DNA of 64,000 bases from CAYOZN01 sp964408455 (GCA_964408455.1 CAYOZN010000007.1:144707-208706); one strand, 5' to 3'. Numbered from the stretch's first letter, positions 17,267 to 27,117 are shown. Program-made: numbers and translations. Notes: a model not told the origin generated them from the sequence alone.

Positions 17267-17298
17267 GCATGCGTCGAAGCAGATGCTTCGACGCATGC
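17267..17298. terminator. Perfect 15-bp palindrome, probable bidirectional terminator
   Basis: Arms GCATGCGTCGAAGCA (17267-17281) and TGCTTCGACGCATGC (17284-17298) pair perfectly around two bases. The site lies between two convergent genes (ends 17178 and 17325). There is no T-run, so it may act as a structural, protein-assisted or bidirectional terminator. Confidence 0.65.
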
Positions 17299-17324
17299 CG
17301 CAGTTGTGACACTAAAGACGTGCT

Positions 17325-17957
17325 TCAGCGGCGCGTCTTGCCCGATTTCTGATCGAGAATGTCACCGGGTATGCCGCCCGGAATGCCGCCGGGCACACCC
17401 ACCGGTGCGTCGTCGAACTCGCCCATCGGCGACAACGTGCCCGACGTATTGACGTGAATCGTCCAGGCGCCGCCGTCATATTCATCGAGTGACGTCAGTT
17501 CCAGGGTGTCGTACATGGCCAGGCTGTCGTCGACGTTCTGTCCGAAAGACATGTATTCGGTGCCGTACATCGGCACCGAGTCCCAGTCGGCCCATACGTC
17601 ATAGGTAATTGCGTAGAAGTAGTCGGCCACGAAGATGTCGACCACTTCGCGCGTCAGTGTGATGCTCCCAAGCGAAAACTCCTCCACGTCGCCGACCACC
17701 AGCAGCCGCCCGGAGTCCGTCAGGATGTCGCCGGCGTAAAACCGCGCGTACGACTCGGTTGCATCGCCGATCTGCTGAACCAGCTTGCCGTTTTGCCGGA
17801 ACTCGACGCTTCCGGACCCAAGGCCGCTGTATTCGCCGTCATAGATGGGCGCATACCGTGTATCGACTCCCAGAAACAGATCGGGATCGATCGGGCAGCC
17901 TGTCGTCGATGCCAGGCTCCCAAACATCAGGGCCGCTGCAACTACTCGAAATCTCAT
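17325..17957 (-). CDS. Secreted lipoprotein of unknown function
   Basis: 210 residues. The signal peptide ends in a lipobox-like STTGC, so the mature protein is probably lipid-anchored. The body is acidic and beta-rich (YDGEYSGLGSGSVEFRQNGK, AITYDVWADWDSV). The C-terminus has a short repeat GVPGGIPGGIPGD, then a basic tail. A strong Shine-Dalgarno AAAAGGAG lies about six bases before the ATG at 17957. No family is recognised. The glycine-proline tail could be a flexible linker or wall-interaction segment, which is inference only. Confidence 0.65.
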   Translation of the reverse strand: MRFRVVAAALMFGSLASTTGCPIDPDLFLGVDTRYAPIYDGEYSGLGSGSVEFRQNGKLVQQIGDATESYARFYAGDILTDSGRLLVVGDVEEFSLGSITLTREVVDIFVADYFYAITYDVWADWDSVPMYGTEYMSFGQNVDDSLAMYDTLELTSLDEYDGGAWTIHVNTSGTLSPMGEFDDAPVGVPGGIPGGIPGDILDQKSGKTRR

Positions 17958-18132
17958 GGTTGTCTCCTTTTGAGTGAAGTTGCCAACAATGTCCTGTTCG
18001 ACATTGACGATGCCGGCCGGGACTCACGCCGGGGGGGACAATTTTTCGCGGTTTCGGGAATCGAGTGCGTTCGCGGTATAGTGATATGGGGCGCACGGCG
18101 GCCAACGCGGCTGCCGGAGTCGGGAGCCTTTC

Positions 18133-18777
18133 ATGTCGCCGGATGAATCACCGCAGGACGAACCCCAGCTTGCCGCCCGTGCCGTCGCCGGCGATGAGGT
18201 TGCGTTGAGCCAACTGCTGTTTCGATGCCACGATCGGCTGGTCGGGGAGATCGGTCGAAAGCTGCCGGCGGACATCCAGGGCAGCATCGCCGCCGAGGAC
18301 ATCGCACAGGAGGCCTATGTCGTAGCATTTCAGCGCATTGCCTCCTTCAATCCGCAGGACCACGAGCGGTTCTTTGCCTGGCTCTTCGCCATCGCGCGCA
18401 ATCGCCTGATGGATGCGATCAAGGCTCATCGCACGGCGAAGCGGGGTGGCGGCCGGGTGGAAGTCGTGACCGGGCAAGCCGCCGAAGATGACGACGTGGT
18501 TCGCCTGCTCGAGACGCTGGCCGCGCATTCACGCACCCCCAGCCGGTCCGCGGCCGGTCACGAAGCGGCGGAGGCGGTGGGGCGTGCCCTTGCCAGTCTG
18601 CCGCCGGATTATGCGGAGGCCCTCCGGCTGCGCTATCTCGAATCGCTGCCGATTGCAGAAGTCGCCGCCCGAATGAACCGCAGCGAGGGCTCCATTCACA
18701 TGCTCTGCAACCGCGCCCTCAAGGCCCTGAAGCGGGCCATGGGCGAGACGTCCCGCTTTCTTTCCCGCAAATTCTGA
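18133..18777 (+). CDS. ECF-type RNA polymerase sigma factor
   Basis: 214 residues. Region 2 is seen in AAEDIAQEAYVVAFQRIASF and RFFAWLFAIARNRLMDAIKAHR. After an acidic linker comes region 4 with the helix-turn-helix LPPDYAEALRLRYLESLPI / EVAARMNRSEGSIHMLCNRAL. This is the planctomycete style of ECF sigma that accompanies Ser/Thr kinases rather than a membrane anti-sigma factor. The next genes are a STAS-like protein and a large kinase on the same strand, which supports a phosphorylation-linked control circuit. A TATAGT box at 18077-18082 may belong to its promoter. Confidence 0.92.
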   Translation: MSPDESPQDEPQLAARAVAGDEVALSQLLFRCHDRLVGEIGRKLPADIQGSIAAEDIAQEAYVVAFQRIASFNPQDHERFFAWLFAIARNRLMDAIKAHRTAKRGGGRVEVVTGQAAEDDDVVRLLETLAAHSRTPSRSAAGHEAAEAVGRALASLPPDYAEALRLRYLESLPIAEVAARMNRSEGSIHMLCNRALKALKRAMGETSRFLSRKF

Positions 18778-18894
18778 GCCGCCTTCCTTTTTCCGAAGGC
18801 GCCCCGGTATTTTTCGCGGGTCGCGTGAGCGCCGTTGCCGCTTGTCAATGAGACACTGGGGACGGACGCACCCGGGCCCCTGGAGGAGCGGCAG

Positions 18895-19299
18895 ATGTGG
18901 CGGGTTGAATGGATTCGCGGGAGGGACTCGACCGACGCCCGGGCCAGGCGTTTTATGGACCGCTGGGATGTTGTCGCCTCGGCCGATGACGAGCTGCGAT
19001 TCCAGCCGCGCGGCCGAATACTCACGCTGGCGGCTCTCCACGACGCCATGGAGCGGGTTGTTCCCTGCTCGTCGGGCTGCGACACGCGGATCGTGTTCGA
19101 CCTGTCCGGCGTCGAGGAAATCGAATCTTGTTACTCGGTCATCTGCGCCCATTTCATTCGTTTCGCGGTGCGCGTGGGGCGGCGCTGCCGCATCACCGGC
19201 CTGAACCCGCGACTTGCCGGCATCGTCGCCTTCTTCCTGCGGCACGTCGGCCTGGTGGAGTTGGAGCCGGCGCAACCAAGCGCGGCGGCCGCTTCGTAA
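18895..19299 (+). CDS. STAS-like (anti-anti-sigma-type) small protein
   Basis: 134 residues. The start is set by a strong Shine-Dalgarno GGAGGAG (18882-18888) six bases ahead of the ATG. The core alternates strands and helices like a STAS domain: GRILTLAALHDAMERVV, then TRIVFDLSGVEEIESCYSV, ICAHFIRFAVRVGRRCRI and PRLAGIVAFFLRHVGLVEL. The Ser-Cys pair after the I-E element (ESCYS) sits where anti-anti-sigma factors carry the phosphorylated Ser, though alignment is tentative. It lies between the ECF sigma and a Ser/Thr kinase, which would fit a kinase substrate. Homology is weak. Confidence 0.55.
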   Translation: MWRVEWIRGRDSTDARARRFMDRWDVVASADDELRFQPRGRILTLAALHDAMERVVPCSSGCDTRIVFDLSGVEEIESCYSVICAHFIRFAVRVGRRCRITGLNPRLAGIVAFFLRHVGLVELEPAQPSAAAAS

Positions 19300-19398
19300 G
19301 CCTGAGGGGCGGCATTGCCAAGGGCAAGGCGGGTGCGACAATGGTTTCGTGCCGGTGGCGCCCCGGCGATCCGTGGCGCACAGGCAGGGTTTACTCCT

Positions 19399-22300
19399 GT
19401 GGGATCATCACAACAGCCCGGTTTTGAGCAGGAAAGCCGCGCGCTGCGCATCGAACGCGTGGTGAGCGAGTGCATGATGCGCCAGTTCGCGGGCGAGCGC
19501 GTCCTGGTGGACGAAATCAGCGCCAGCCATGCAGACCTGATGCCGGAATTGCGCGAGGCCCTGCGGCGGGCGGAAATGATCGGCAGCGCGCGCGATCGCG
19601 CCCGGCGACAATCGAGCGCCGGCTTCGCGCCGGCGGGATACGATCTGGTTCGCGAAATCCGCCGCGGCGGCCAGGGCGTGGTGTTCGAGGCGGTGCAGCG
19701 TTCCACCGGGCGCACGGTCGCCATCAAGTGGATGCGGGATGGCTCCTTCGCCGGCCCCGCCGACCGGATGCGCTTCGAACGCGAAGTGCAGATTCTGGCC
19801 CAGCTCAATCATCCGAACATCATCACCATTCACGACAGCGGCGTGACACCCGCCGGCGATCACTACTTCGTGATGAACTACGTCGAGGGCATGCCGCTCG
19901 ACGAATACATCGAGCGCATGAGTAACGCGGTGGACCAGCCCGCCGCCGTAGCCGACGCAGATCGCACGCAGACCCACGCAGGCGCAGCCGGGGCGCGAGT
20001 GCCCCTGTGCAGGCACACCGGCATCACCGGGGCCGATGGCATCCGCACCGGCCTGCGGCTGATGCGTACGGTGTGTGACGCGGTGCACACGGCTCATCTG
20101 CGTGGCATCATCCACCGCGATCTCAAGCCTTCAAACATCCGTGTTGATTCGCGCGGCGAACCGCATGTGCTGGACTTTGGCCTCGCCAAATTAAGCGATG
20201 CCCAGGCAGGCGCTGTCGGTGCGACCGAGTTCACGCAATCCGGCCAGTTCGTCGGATCGCTGCCATGGGCCAGCCCGGAGCAGGTCGAGGGTCGCTCGGA
20301 CCTGACCGACATTCGAACCGACGTCTATTCGTTGGGCGTCGTACTGTTCCAGATGCTGACCGGGCGTTTTCCTTATCCTGTACTCGGCCACATCCGGGAG
20401 GTGATGGACCATATCACGCACACCGAGCCGGCCCGACCGCGCAGCCTGCGGGCCGATCTGGACGACGAGATCGAGACCATCGTGCTGAAATGTCTCGCGA
20501 AGGAGCCGGATCGGCGATATCAGAGCGCCGGCGAACTGGCACGGGACATTGATCGCTACCTGGCCGGCGATGCCATCGAAGCGAAGCGCGACTCCATTCA
20601 TTACGTGCTTCGCAAGCAGCTGCGGCGCTATCGGCTTCCGCTGGGCATCGCGGCGGCATTTCTGCTGCTGTTGTTCGCCGGATTTGGCACGAGCATTTAT
20701 CTGTGGCGGGAGGCGCTGGACGAAGGCAACCGGGCGAGAAACGCCGAGATTCGCGCCGAGATCGCGCTGGCCGCAGAGGCCGAGCAGCGCCGGCTGGCGG
20801 ACGCCAGCGCGGACAAGGCGTTACTCGAGGCGGAGGAGAAATCGGCGATCAATCGCTTCCTTCAGGCGATCCTGGCCGCCGCCGATCCGCGCGACGCCCG
20901 CGATCGCAACATCACCGTGCGGACGGCGCTCGACGAGGCTGCCAACAAGCTGGAACGGCCGGAGAATGCGCAGTCGCCGCGCATCGAGGCTGCCATTCGA
21001 ACGACACTCGGGCAGACGTATCGCTCGCTGGGCGAGTATGCCGTCGCCGAGGGGCAGCTTCGCCGGGCCGTGGCGCTGTACGAACGGGCCGATCCCACGA
21101 GTCTGGATGCCGCCAATGCATTGAACGTGCTTGGCCTGGTGCTCGTGGACCTCGACCGGCCACAGGAGGCGATCGATTATCTGCAGCGGGCCGTCGCCAT
21201 CGCCAGGGCACTGCCGGGCCAGGAAGTCGAGCACGCCGTGCTGCTCAACAGCCTCGCCAACGCCCTCTACGAGCTGGAGCGCTACGACGACGCGGAATCA
21301 GGCTATCGCGAGGCCCTTGCCATTCAGCGCGAGCGGCTGGGCGACGTACACGTGAATGTTGCCGAATCCCTGGACAATCTCGGCATGCTGCTCACGCAGA
21401 AAAGCCGGTACGACGAGGCCGAACCGCTGCTGCGCGAGGCACTTTCCATTCAACGGCAATTGCTGGACCGGCATCATCCTCACCTGGCAACCACATTGAG
21501 CAACCTGGCCGACGTGCTTTGCGGGCGGCGGGAGCCTGCCGAGGCCGAAGCGCTATTCCGCGAGGCGCTGGACATCCGCCTGGCGGTGCTGGGCGATTCG
21601 CACCCGCACGTCGCCGTCACGCTGTCCCGCCTCGCGCAAGTGTCGCGGGATCGTCACCAACTGCCGCAGGCAGAAGAATGGCTGCGTCAGGCGCTGGCGA
21701 TCCGCCGCAAGACGCCGGAAGAAGGCTGGCGCCCGCTGGTGGCCAACCTCTGCAATCTCGCCGACCTGCTGGCGGACAGCAATCGCCTCGACGAGGCCGA
21801 AGCGCTGTATCGCGAGGCGCTCGACATCCGGCGCGAGCGGCTGGGACCGGATCACGTCGATACTGCCGAAGTCATGAACAACCTGGCGGGCGTGCTGCTG
21901 GATCGCGAGGCGGTGGACGATGCGCTCCAGCTTTACCGCGGCGCGTTCCAGATTCTCGAGCGGGTGCTGCCGACAGATGATTTTCGAATCTGCGCGTCCA
22001 AAAACAACATCGCCAACGTCCTGCGTCGCCAGAAAAAATACGACGAAGCGGAGCCGCTCCATCGCGAAGTGCTCGCGATGCTGGAAGCGCAGTACCCTCA
22101 GGGGCATCCCTACGTCGCCCGGTCGATGTGCAACCTGGCCAACACGCTGGCAGCGCAGCAGAAGACCGACGCGGCCGTGACGATGTACGTTTCGGCGATC
22201 GACATGCTGCGTCGCCTGCACCAGCCCAGGGAGCACTTCGACACGGCCGACGCACTTGGCGATCTGGCGGCAGTGCAGACGAGCGCCGGCCGTCACGCGG

Positions 22301-22581
22301 ATGCCGAGGTCTCGCTTCGCGAGGCGATTGCCATTATCGAGAACATCATGCCCGAGCAGCACCCGGCCCGCCTGGCGGCGACGAGCAGGCTCGCCGAATG
22401 CGTGGCGCGGCAGGGGAAGTTCGACGACGCCGAGCAACTGTGGAGCCGCATCGTCGATCAAATGGAGGAGAATCCGGCAATTACGCCGCAACAGCGGAGC
22501 GGTATGATCGAACACATCGCGAAGACTTATGAAGACGCGGGCAGAGCGGATGACGCCGGCCGCTGGCGAAGCCGCATGTAA
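19399..22581 (+). CDS. Transmembrane Ser/Thr protein kinase with C-terminal TPR array
   Basis: About 1060 residues. A PknB-type kinase domain begins near residue 81 (YDLVREIRRGGQGVVFEA). It has the Lys in VAIKWM, the catalytic loop IIHRDLKPSN (about 236-245), VLDFGLAKL and ASPEQVEG. A 40-residue insertion rich in Ala and Asp precedes the catalytic loop. One membrane helix (about 413-435) is followed by a long array of kinesin-light-chain-type TPRs (repeated N-L-A / Y-D-E-A-E patterns). The GTG at 19399 is chosen for its AGGG site; an upstream TTG is possible. Kinase inside and TPRs outside the membrane is inferred. It ends 15 bases from a convergent symporter. Confidence 0.9.
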   Translation: MGSSQQPGFEQESRALRIERVVSECMMRQFAGERVLVDEISASHADLMPELREALRRAEMIGSARDRARRQSSAGFAPAGYDLVREIRRGGQGVVFEAVQRSTGRTVAIKWMRDGSFAGPADRMRFEREVQILAQLNHPNIITIHDSGVTPAGDHYFVMNYVEGMPLDEYIERMSNAVDQPAAVADADRTQTHAGAAGARVPLCRHTGITGADGIRTGLRLMRTVCDAVHTAHLRGIIHRDLKPSNIRVDSRGEPHVLDFGLAKLSDAQAGAVGATEFTQSGQFVGSLPWASPEQVEGRSDLTDIRTDVYSLGVVLFQMLTGRFPYPVLGHIREVMDHITHTEPARPRSLRADLDDEIETIVLKCLAKEPDRRYQSAGELARDIDRYLAGDAIEAKRDSIHYVLRKQLRRYRLPLGIAAAFLLLLFAGFGTSIYLWREALDEGNRARNAEIRAEIALAAEAEQRRLADASADKALLEAEEKSAINRFLQAILAAADPRDARDRNITVRTALDEAANKLERPENAQSPRIEAAIRTTLGQTYRSLGEYAVAEGQLRRAVALYERADPTSLDAANALNVLGLVLVDLDRPQEAIDYLQRAVAIARALPGQEVEHAVLLNSLANALYELERYDDAESGYREALAIQRERLGDVHVNVAESLDNLGMLLTQKSRYDEAEPLLREALSIQRQLLDRHHPHLATTLSNLADVLCGRREPAEAEALFREALDIRLAVLGDSHPHVAVTLSRLAQVSRDRHQLPQAEEWLRQALAIRRKTPEEGWRPLVANLCNLADLLADSNRLDEAEALYREALDIRRERLGPDHVDTAEVMNNLAGVLLDREAVDDALQLYRGAFQILERVLPTDDFRICASKNNIANVLRRQKKYDEAEPLHREVLAMLEAQYPQGHPYVARSMCNLANTLAAQQKTDAAVTMYVSAIDMLRRLHQPREHFDTADALGDLAAVQTSAGRHADAEVSLREAIAIIENIMPEQHPARLAATSRLAECVARQGKFDDAEQLWSRIVDQMEENPAITPQQRSGMIEHIAKTYEDAGRADDAGRWRSRM

Positions 22582-22596
22582 GGTGTTGCCCGCAAA

Positions 22597-24261
22597 TCAG
22601 CCGGCCAGTCGCAGCGGAATGGCCACGTAGAAGACGGCCCACAGGGCAATCACCACGGTAATCAGTGCGATGGTGGCAAGGATGGTCATGCGCCTGCCGG
22701 TCGCCGTGCTGTCGGCAATGTCGACCGCGTGGGCGGCCTTCGGCGTCGTCGCAAACGTGGTGCCGCGAAGTTGCGCATCGCCGGGCGGGTTCGTGGCGAG
22801 GCTCACGCCGACCAGCACGGCGATGCACACCGCAAACATGAGCAGGGCAAAGTGCAGGAAGTTCATGTCGATGAGCGGTCGGATGGCGCCCAGCTCCCAT
22901 TCCCAGGCTTTTGCGCCGAATTCCAGAATCAGTCGCGAGGCGCCAAGCACAAAGCCGGTGTAAAGCGAGGCGATGGCGCCCGCCCCGTTCAACCGCTTGA
23001 AGAATACGCCGAGCAGAAACACCGCGGCAATCGGCGGGCTGATGTAGGCCTGAATCTTCTGAAGATATGTATAAAGCTGGCTGCCGCCGAGTTCCTTCAT
23101 GAATGGCACATAGAGGATGCCGATGACGACCATGATCAGCGTGACGAGGCGTCCGACCAGCACCAGCTCGGCGTCGGAGGCATGCGGTCGCGCCGGCTTG
23201 TAGATGTCCATGGTGAACAGGGTGCCGCAAGAGTTAAAACAGGCGGCGAGCGACGACATGATCGCGGCGAACAGGCCGGCGATCACCAGGCCGCGGGCAC
23301 CGCCGGGCAGCAGCGTGGTAAGCAACGGATAGATCTTATTCGATTCTTCGGCCGGCACGTCGGGAAAAAGCTTCAGTGCGATCATGCCGGGAAAGACGAG
23401 CAGGAACATCGGCAGAATCTTGAGCACGCCTGCGAAGATCGCGCCGCCCCGGGCGTGGTCGACATTCTTTGCACCCAGCGCCCGCTGCACGATGTACTGA
23501 TCGGTGCACCAATACCAGATGCCGAGAATTGGCAGACCGAAGATCATTCCCGGCCACGGATATTGCGGATGATTCGCCGGTCGCAGCATCGACCAGTGCT
23601 CGGCCGGTACAACGTCGATGAGCGACGAGAGCCCGCCTGCCTTGTCGATGCCGATCAGCGTGAGCACGATTGCGCCGCCGATCAGCACGAAGGCCTGCAA
23701 CAGCTCGGTATAGATGACGGCGGACAGCCCGCCGGCGATCGTGTAGATCCCGGTGGCAATCACCAGTACCACGCTCGAGGTGTACAGGTCCCAGCCGAAC
23801 AGCATGTTGAGGAACAGTGCCCCCGCGAACAGCGTTACGGAGATTTTCGTGAGCACGTACGAGATGAGACTGATGATGGTCAAATAGGTTCGGCATGACC
23901 GGTTGAACCGGCGCTCCAGAAACTCGGGCATGGTGAACACGCCGGTGCGGATGTAGAACGGCACGAAGACCCAGCCGAGCACGAGGCAGGCAACTGCCGC
24001 AAACAGCTCGAATTGCGCGACCGCAAACCCGCTTTTGAATCCGTCGCCCGCAAGACCGACGAAGTGCTCGGACGAAATATTCGCCGCAAATAGTGCCGCA
24101 CCGATGGCAACCCAGCCGGCGTGCCGGCCGGCAAGAAAATAGCCGGTCGCATCCTTGTGGCGGCGGGCGAAGTAGAAGCCGATGCCCATGACCACCAGGA
24201 AATAGGCAACGATCAGCGTCCAATCGAACGCAGTGAGCACCTGTTCGGAGAATTTCGGCAT
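22597..24261 (-). CDS. Sodium:solute symporter (SSS family, SGLT-like)
   Basis: 554 residues with about fourteen hydrophobic segments. Family marks include YFLAGRHAGWVAIGAALFAA, NISSEHFVGLAGDGF, the cytoplasmic RTGVFTMPEFLERRFNRS and GGLSAVIYTELLQAFVL, as in vSGLT/SglT sugar carriers. The SSEHFVG sequence of helix 1 is the sugar-transporter style. It sits 58 bases after the GH3 beta-glucosidase on the same strand, so the two are probably co-transcribed and import the glucose or disaccharide released by glucan breakdown. Confidence 0.88.
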   Translation of the reverse strand: MPKFSEQVLTAFDWTLIVAYFLVVMGIGFYFARRHKDATGYFLAGRHAGWVAIGAALFAANISSEHFVGLAGDGFKSGFAVAQFELFAAVACLVLGWVFVPFYIRTGVFTMPEFLERRFNRSCRTYLTIISLISYVLTKISVTLFAGALFLNMLFGWDLYTSSVVLVIATGIYTIAGGLSAVIYTELLQAFVLIGGAIVLTLIGIDKAGGLSSLIDVVPAEHWSMLRPANHPQYPWPGMIFGLPILGIWYWCTDQYIVQRALGAKNVDHARGGAIFAGVLKILPMFLLVFPGMIALKLFPDVPAEESNKIYPLLTTLLPGGARGLVIAGLFAAIMSSLAACFNSCGTLFTMDIYKPARPHASDAELVLVGRLVTLIMVVIGILYVPFMKELGGSQLYTYLQKIQAYISPPIAAVFLLGVFFKRLNGAGAIASLYTGFVLGASRLILEFGAKAWEWELGAIRPLIDMNFLHFALLMFAVCIAVLVGVSLATNPPGDAQLRGTTFATTPKAAHAVDIADSTATGRRMTILATIALITVVIALWAVFYVAIPLRLAG

Positions 24262-24319
24262 AAATCGATTCCCGATTGTTGCAGAGGCGATTTCTGATTC
24301 GCCCCGGCGCGCAAGGTTG

Positions 24320-26668
24320 TCACTGGCCGACGATCTCGAAGTCGGCCGTCAGCCCCTCCGCCGAGTTCGGCCCCATCCATAGCTTGAATGAGCCGGGCTC
24401 AACCACATACTCCATACGGTGGTTGTAAAAGCCGAGGTCCGACGCGCGGAGGCGTATCGAGACGGCCTGCGACTGCCCCGGCTTCAGCGTTGTGCGCGCG
24501 AAGCCCTTTAACTCGCGCACCGGCCGCGTCATGCTGGCGACCAGATCGCGGATGTAAAGCTGCACGACTTCCGTGCCTTCGCGCTGGCCGGTGTTCGTGA
24601 TCGTCACCGTGGCGGTCAGTTCACCCGACGGGCCGATACGGTCGAGATCGAGCGACAGATCGCCGTACGCGAACGTGGTATAGGACAGGCCGTAGCCGAA
24701 GGGATAGAGCGGCGTCCACGGCACGTCGAGGTACTTGGAGGTGTAGTGCTCCCTGGTCGGCGGGCGGCCGGTGTTCTTGTGGTTGTAGTACACGGGTATC
24801 TGGCCGGCGTTGCGCGGGAAGCTGACAGGGAGGCGACCGCAGGGATTGAAGTCGCCGAAGAGCACGTCGGCCACGGCATGCCCGGTTTCGGTGCCGAGAT
24901 GCCATGCCTCGACGATGGCACCAGCATGCTCCTGAAGCCAGCCGATCGACAGGGGCCGGCCGTTCATCAGCACCACGGCGACCGGTCGGCCGGCAGCCAC
25001 GATCGCCTCGGCCAGCGGCTGCTGCATGCCGGGCAGATCGAGCGAGGTGCGCGAATAGGCCTCGCCGCTCATGTCGCGGCCCTCGCCGAGGACGAGTATG
25101 ACCGCGTCGGAATCGCGTGCCAGCCTTACGGCATCGTCGAACCCGCTGCGATCGTCGCCGATCAGGTCGCAGCCCTTCGCGTGGCGCACCTTCACATCGG
25201 TGCCGGCGCGCTCGCGGATGCCCTCCAGCACCGTGACGACGCTTCTTTCGAGGATCGGCACGACGTGATCGGGCTTGCCGGTGACGGCCCATGTGCCGAG
25301 CGGTTCGCGGCGGTTGTCCGCCAGCGGGCCGATCACGGCGATCGACTTCAGTTCGCCTGCGAGCGGCAGCTGGCTTTTGTCGTTTTTGAGCAGCACGATC
25401 GAATGCCGGGCGACGTCCCGGGCCACGGCTCGATGCTCGTCGCAAAGAAGCCGCTGCCGTTCGAGCTGCGGATCGGAATACGGCTGATCGAACAGGCCGA
25501 GCCTCAACTTCCAGGCAAGCACGCGGCGCACGGCCTCGTCGACGCGCTCCACCGGAAACAGTCCGCGCTTTACCAGGTCGGGAATGTGCGTGCGATAGGA
25601 AGTTGAGGACATGTCCATGTCGACGCCGGCCGAGAGTGCCTTGGCTGCGGCATCGGCAGCATCGGCGGCGAAGCCGTGGGCGATCATCTCGGTGACGCTG
25701 GTCCAGTCGCTGACGACAAAGCCGGAAAAGCCCCACTCCTGCCGCAGGATGCGCCCGAGTGTCAGCGGGTGCGCCGTCGCGGGGATGCCGTTGATCTCGT
25801 TGAAGGCGCTCATGAGGGAGCCGGCACCCGCGCCGATCGCGGCACGGAATGGCGGCAGGTGGATCTCGCGCAGCGTCTGCTCCGAAAGGTCCACGGTGTT
25901 GTAATCGCGCCCGCCCTCGGCGGCGCCATAGGCGGCAAAGTGTTTGGCGCAGGCCAGAACCGCGTCCTGAGAGGCCAGCGTCTCGCCCTGAAAGCCGCGA
26001 ACGCGAGCCGCGGCGATGACGGAGCCGAGAAAGGGGTCTTCCCCGGCGCCCTCGGCGATGCGCCCCCAGCGCGGATCTCGGGCGATATCCACCATCGGCG
26101 CGAACGTCCAATGGGTGCCGGCGGCCCGCGCCTCGAGCGCGGCGACGCGCGCCGCGCGATCGACGATCTCGGGGCTCCACGAGCAGGCCTCGGCCAGCGG
26201 AATGGGAAAGATGGTGTGATAGCCGTGGATGACGTCGTTGCCGATCAGGACGGGGATCTTCAGCCGCGATTCTTCGACGGCCGCCTTCTGAAGCCGGTTG
26301 ACGTAATCGGCCCCGTGTGCGCAAAGAAATGTCCCGCACGCTCCTTCTCGGATCATGCCCTTGATGGAATCCTCCGCCTGCTGCCGGATGCCGGGATTGC
26401 CGTCCCCGGATTGGCCGCCCCAGACCAGCGTCAATTGCCCGACCTTCTCCTCGATGGTCATCTGCCGGACGAGCTCTTCGATGCGCTTGCGGGCGGCCAA
26501 CTCCGAAAGCGTCATCGGCGCGGCACCGGCGACGGCCCGTGGCACATCCCGGCCGGCGCCGGCAACCAGCAGGATGCCAAGCAAACGACACCAAAGGCGG
26601 CGCCGCGCCTGGGCTGCGCTGTTGTGGAGCGCGGCCGGTTTCAACGAGTCACAGCTTGATCGCGCCAT
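24320..26668 (-). CDS. Glycoside hydrolase family 3, beta-glucosidase
   Basis: 782 residues. A hydrophobic stretch near residues 25-40 looks like an export signal. The GH3 N-terminal barrel follows (VGQLTLVWGG, KHFAAYGAAEGGRDYN), with the nucleophile Asp in GFVVSDWTSVTEM (near residue 320). Next is the alpha/beta sandwich (GRPVAVVLMNGRPLSIGWL) and a C-terminal fibronectin-III-like domain (SYTTFAYGDLSLDLDRIG). Such enzymes remove terminal beta-linked glucose from beta-glucan oligosaccharides. A GAAACAGTTTC palindrome about 100 bases upstream matches two operators before the divergent lacI gene, so LacI control is likely. Confidence 0.93.
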   Translation of the reverse strand: MARSSCDSLKPAALHNSAAQARRRLWCRLLGILLVAGAGRDVPRAVAGAAPMTLSELAARKRIEELVRQMTIEEKVGQLTLVWGGQSGDGNPGIRQQAEDSIKGMIREGACGTFLCAHGADYVNRLQKAAVEESRLKIPVLIGNDVIHGYHTIFPIPLAEACSWSPEIVDRAARVAALEARAAGTHWTFAPMVDIARDPRWGRIAEGAGEDPFLGSVIAAARVRGFQGETLASQDAVLACAKHFAAYGAAEGGRDYNTVDLSEQTLREIHLPPFRAAIGAGAGSLMSAFNEINGIPATAHPLTLGRILRQEWGFSGFVVSDWTSVTEMIAHGFAADAADAAAKALSAGVDMDMSSTSYRTHIPDLVKRGLFPVERVDEAVRRVLAWKLRLGLFDQPYSDPQLERQRLLCDEHRAVARDVARHSIVLLKNDKSQLPLAGELKSIAVIGPLADNRREPLGTWAVTGKPDHVVPILERSVVTVLEGIRERAGTDVKVRHAKGCDLIGDDRSGFDDAVRLARDSDAVILVLGEGRDMSGEAYSRTSLDLPGMQQPLAEAIVAAGRPVAVVLMNGRPLSIGWLQEHAGAIVEAWHLGTETGHAVADVLFGDFNPCGRLPVSFPRNAGQIPVYYNHKNTGRPPTREHYTSKYLDVPWTPLYPFGYGLSYTTFAYGDLSLDLDRIGPSGELTATVTITNTGQREGTEVVQLYIRDLVASMTRPVRELKGFARTTLKPGQSQAVSIRLRASDLGFYNHRMEYVVEPGSFKLWMGPNSAEGLTADFEIVGQ

Positions 26669-26765
26669 GAAGTTCGCTCGATCGAGAAGTCCGCGGGATT
26701 CCGATTCGGACGTTGCGCATCCTATGCGAACGCTCAACGGCTTTCACGAGCCGCGGGGCGCAACT

Positions 26766-26776
26766 GAAACAGTTTC
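26766..26776. promoter_or_regulatory. LacI-type operator O1 upstream of GH3-symporter operon
   Basis: GAAACAGTTTC, an 11-base perfect palindrome around a central base. It is identical to operator O2 and one base different from O3 near lacI. It lies about 100 bases upstream of the GH3 start. Confidence 0.7.
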
Positions 26777-27054
26777 TCGATGTTCGGTGAATGCGATGGC
26801 GCGGCGACTCGCGAAGACCGCGACTTGCCCGCGTGCCTCGGCGCAGATGGTGGCCGGGCTTGCAGGCGATCTGGTAAATCGCGGCATCGTCCGGCCTGGC
26901 TTGCGAATTCGACGGGCATCGTACCAGCCCCGCCATCAGGAAAAACCGAAGGGTACACGGCAAGATCCGTACGAACCGCGTTTCCAAGAGGCTACGCAGG
27001 ATATTTTCGGAATCTGGCGGCCGGGCGGCCGGGCGCTTTCAGGCCCGAAAATCA

Positions 27055-27083
27055 TTGACTTTGCCCTTGGCGAGCGGTACCGT
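27055..27083 (+). promoter_or_regulatory. Candidate lacI promoter
   Basis: TTGACT (27055-27060), a 17-base spacer and TACCGT (27078-27083). The -10 box is weak. The expected start site falls just before operator O2, which fits repression by roadblock or promoter occlusion. Confidence 0.45.
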
Positions 27084-27092
27084 GCAGGCGCC

Positions 27093-27103
27093 GAAACAGT
27101 TTC
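27093..27103. promoter_or_regulatory. LacI-type operator O2
   Basis: GAAACAGTTTC, identical to O1. Its centre is 25 bases from O3, a little over two helical turns. Confidence 0.72.
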
Positions 27104-27117
27104 TGAGACATTTCCGC

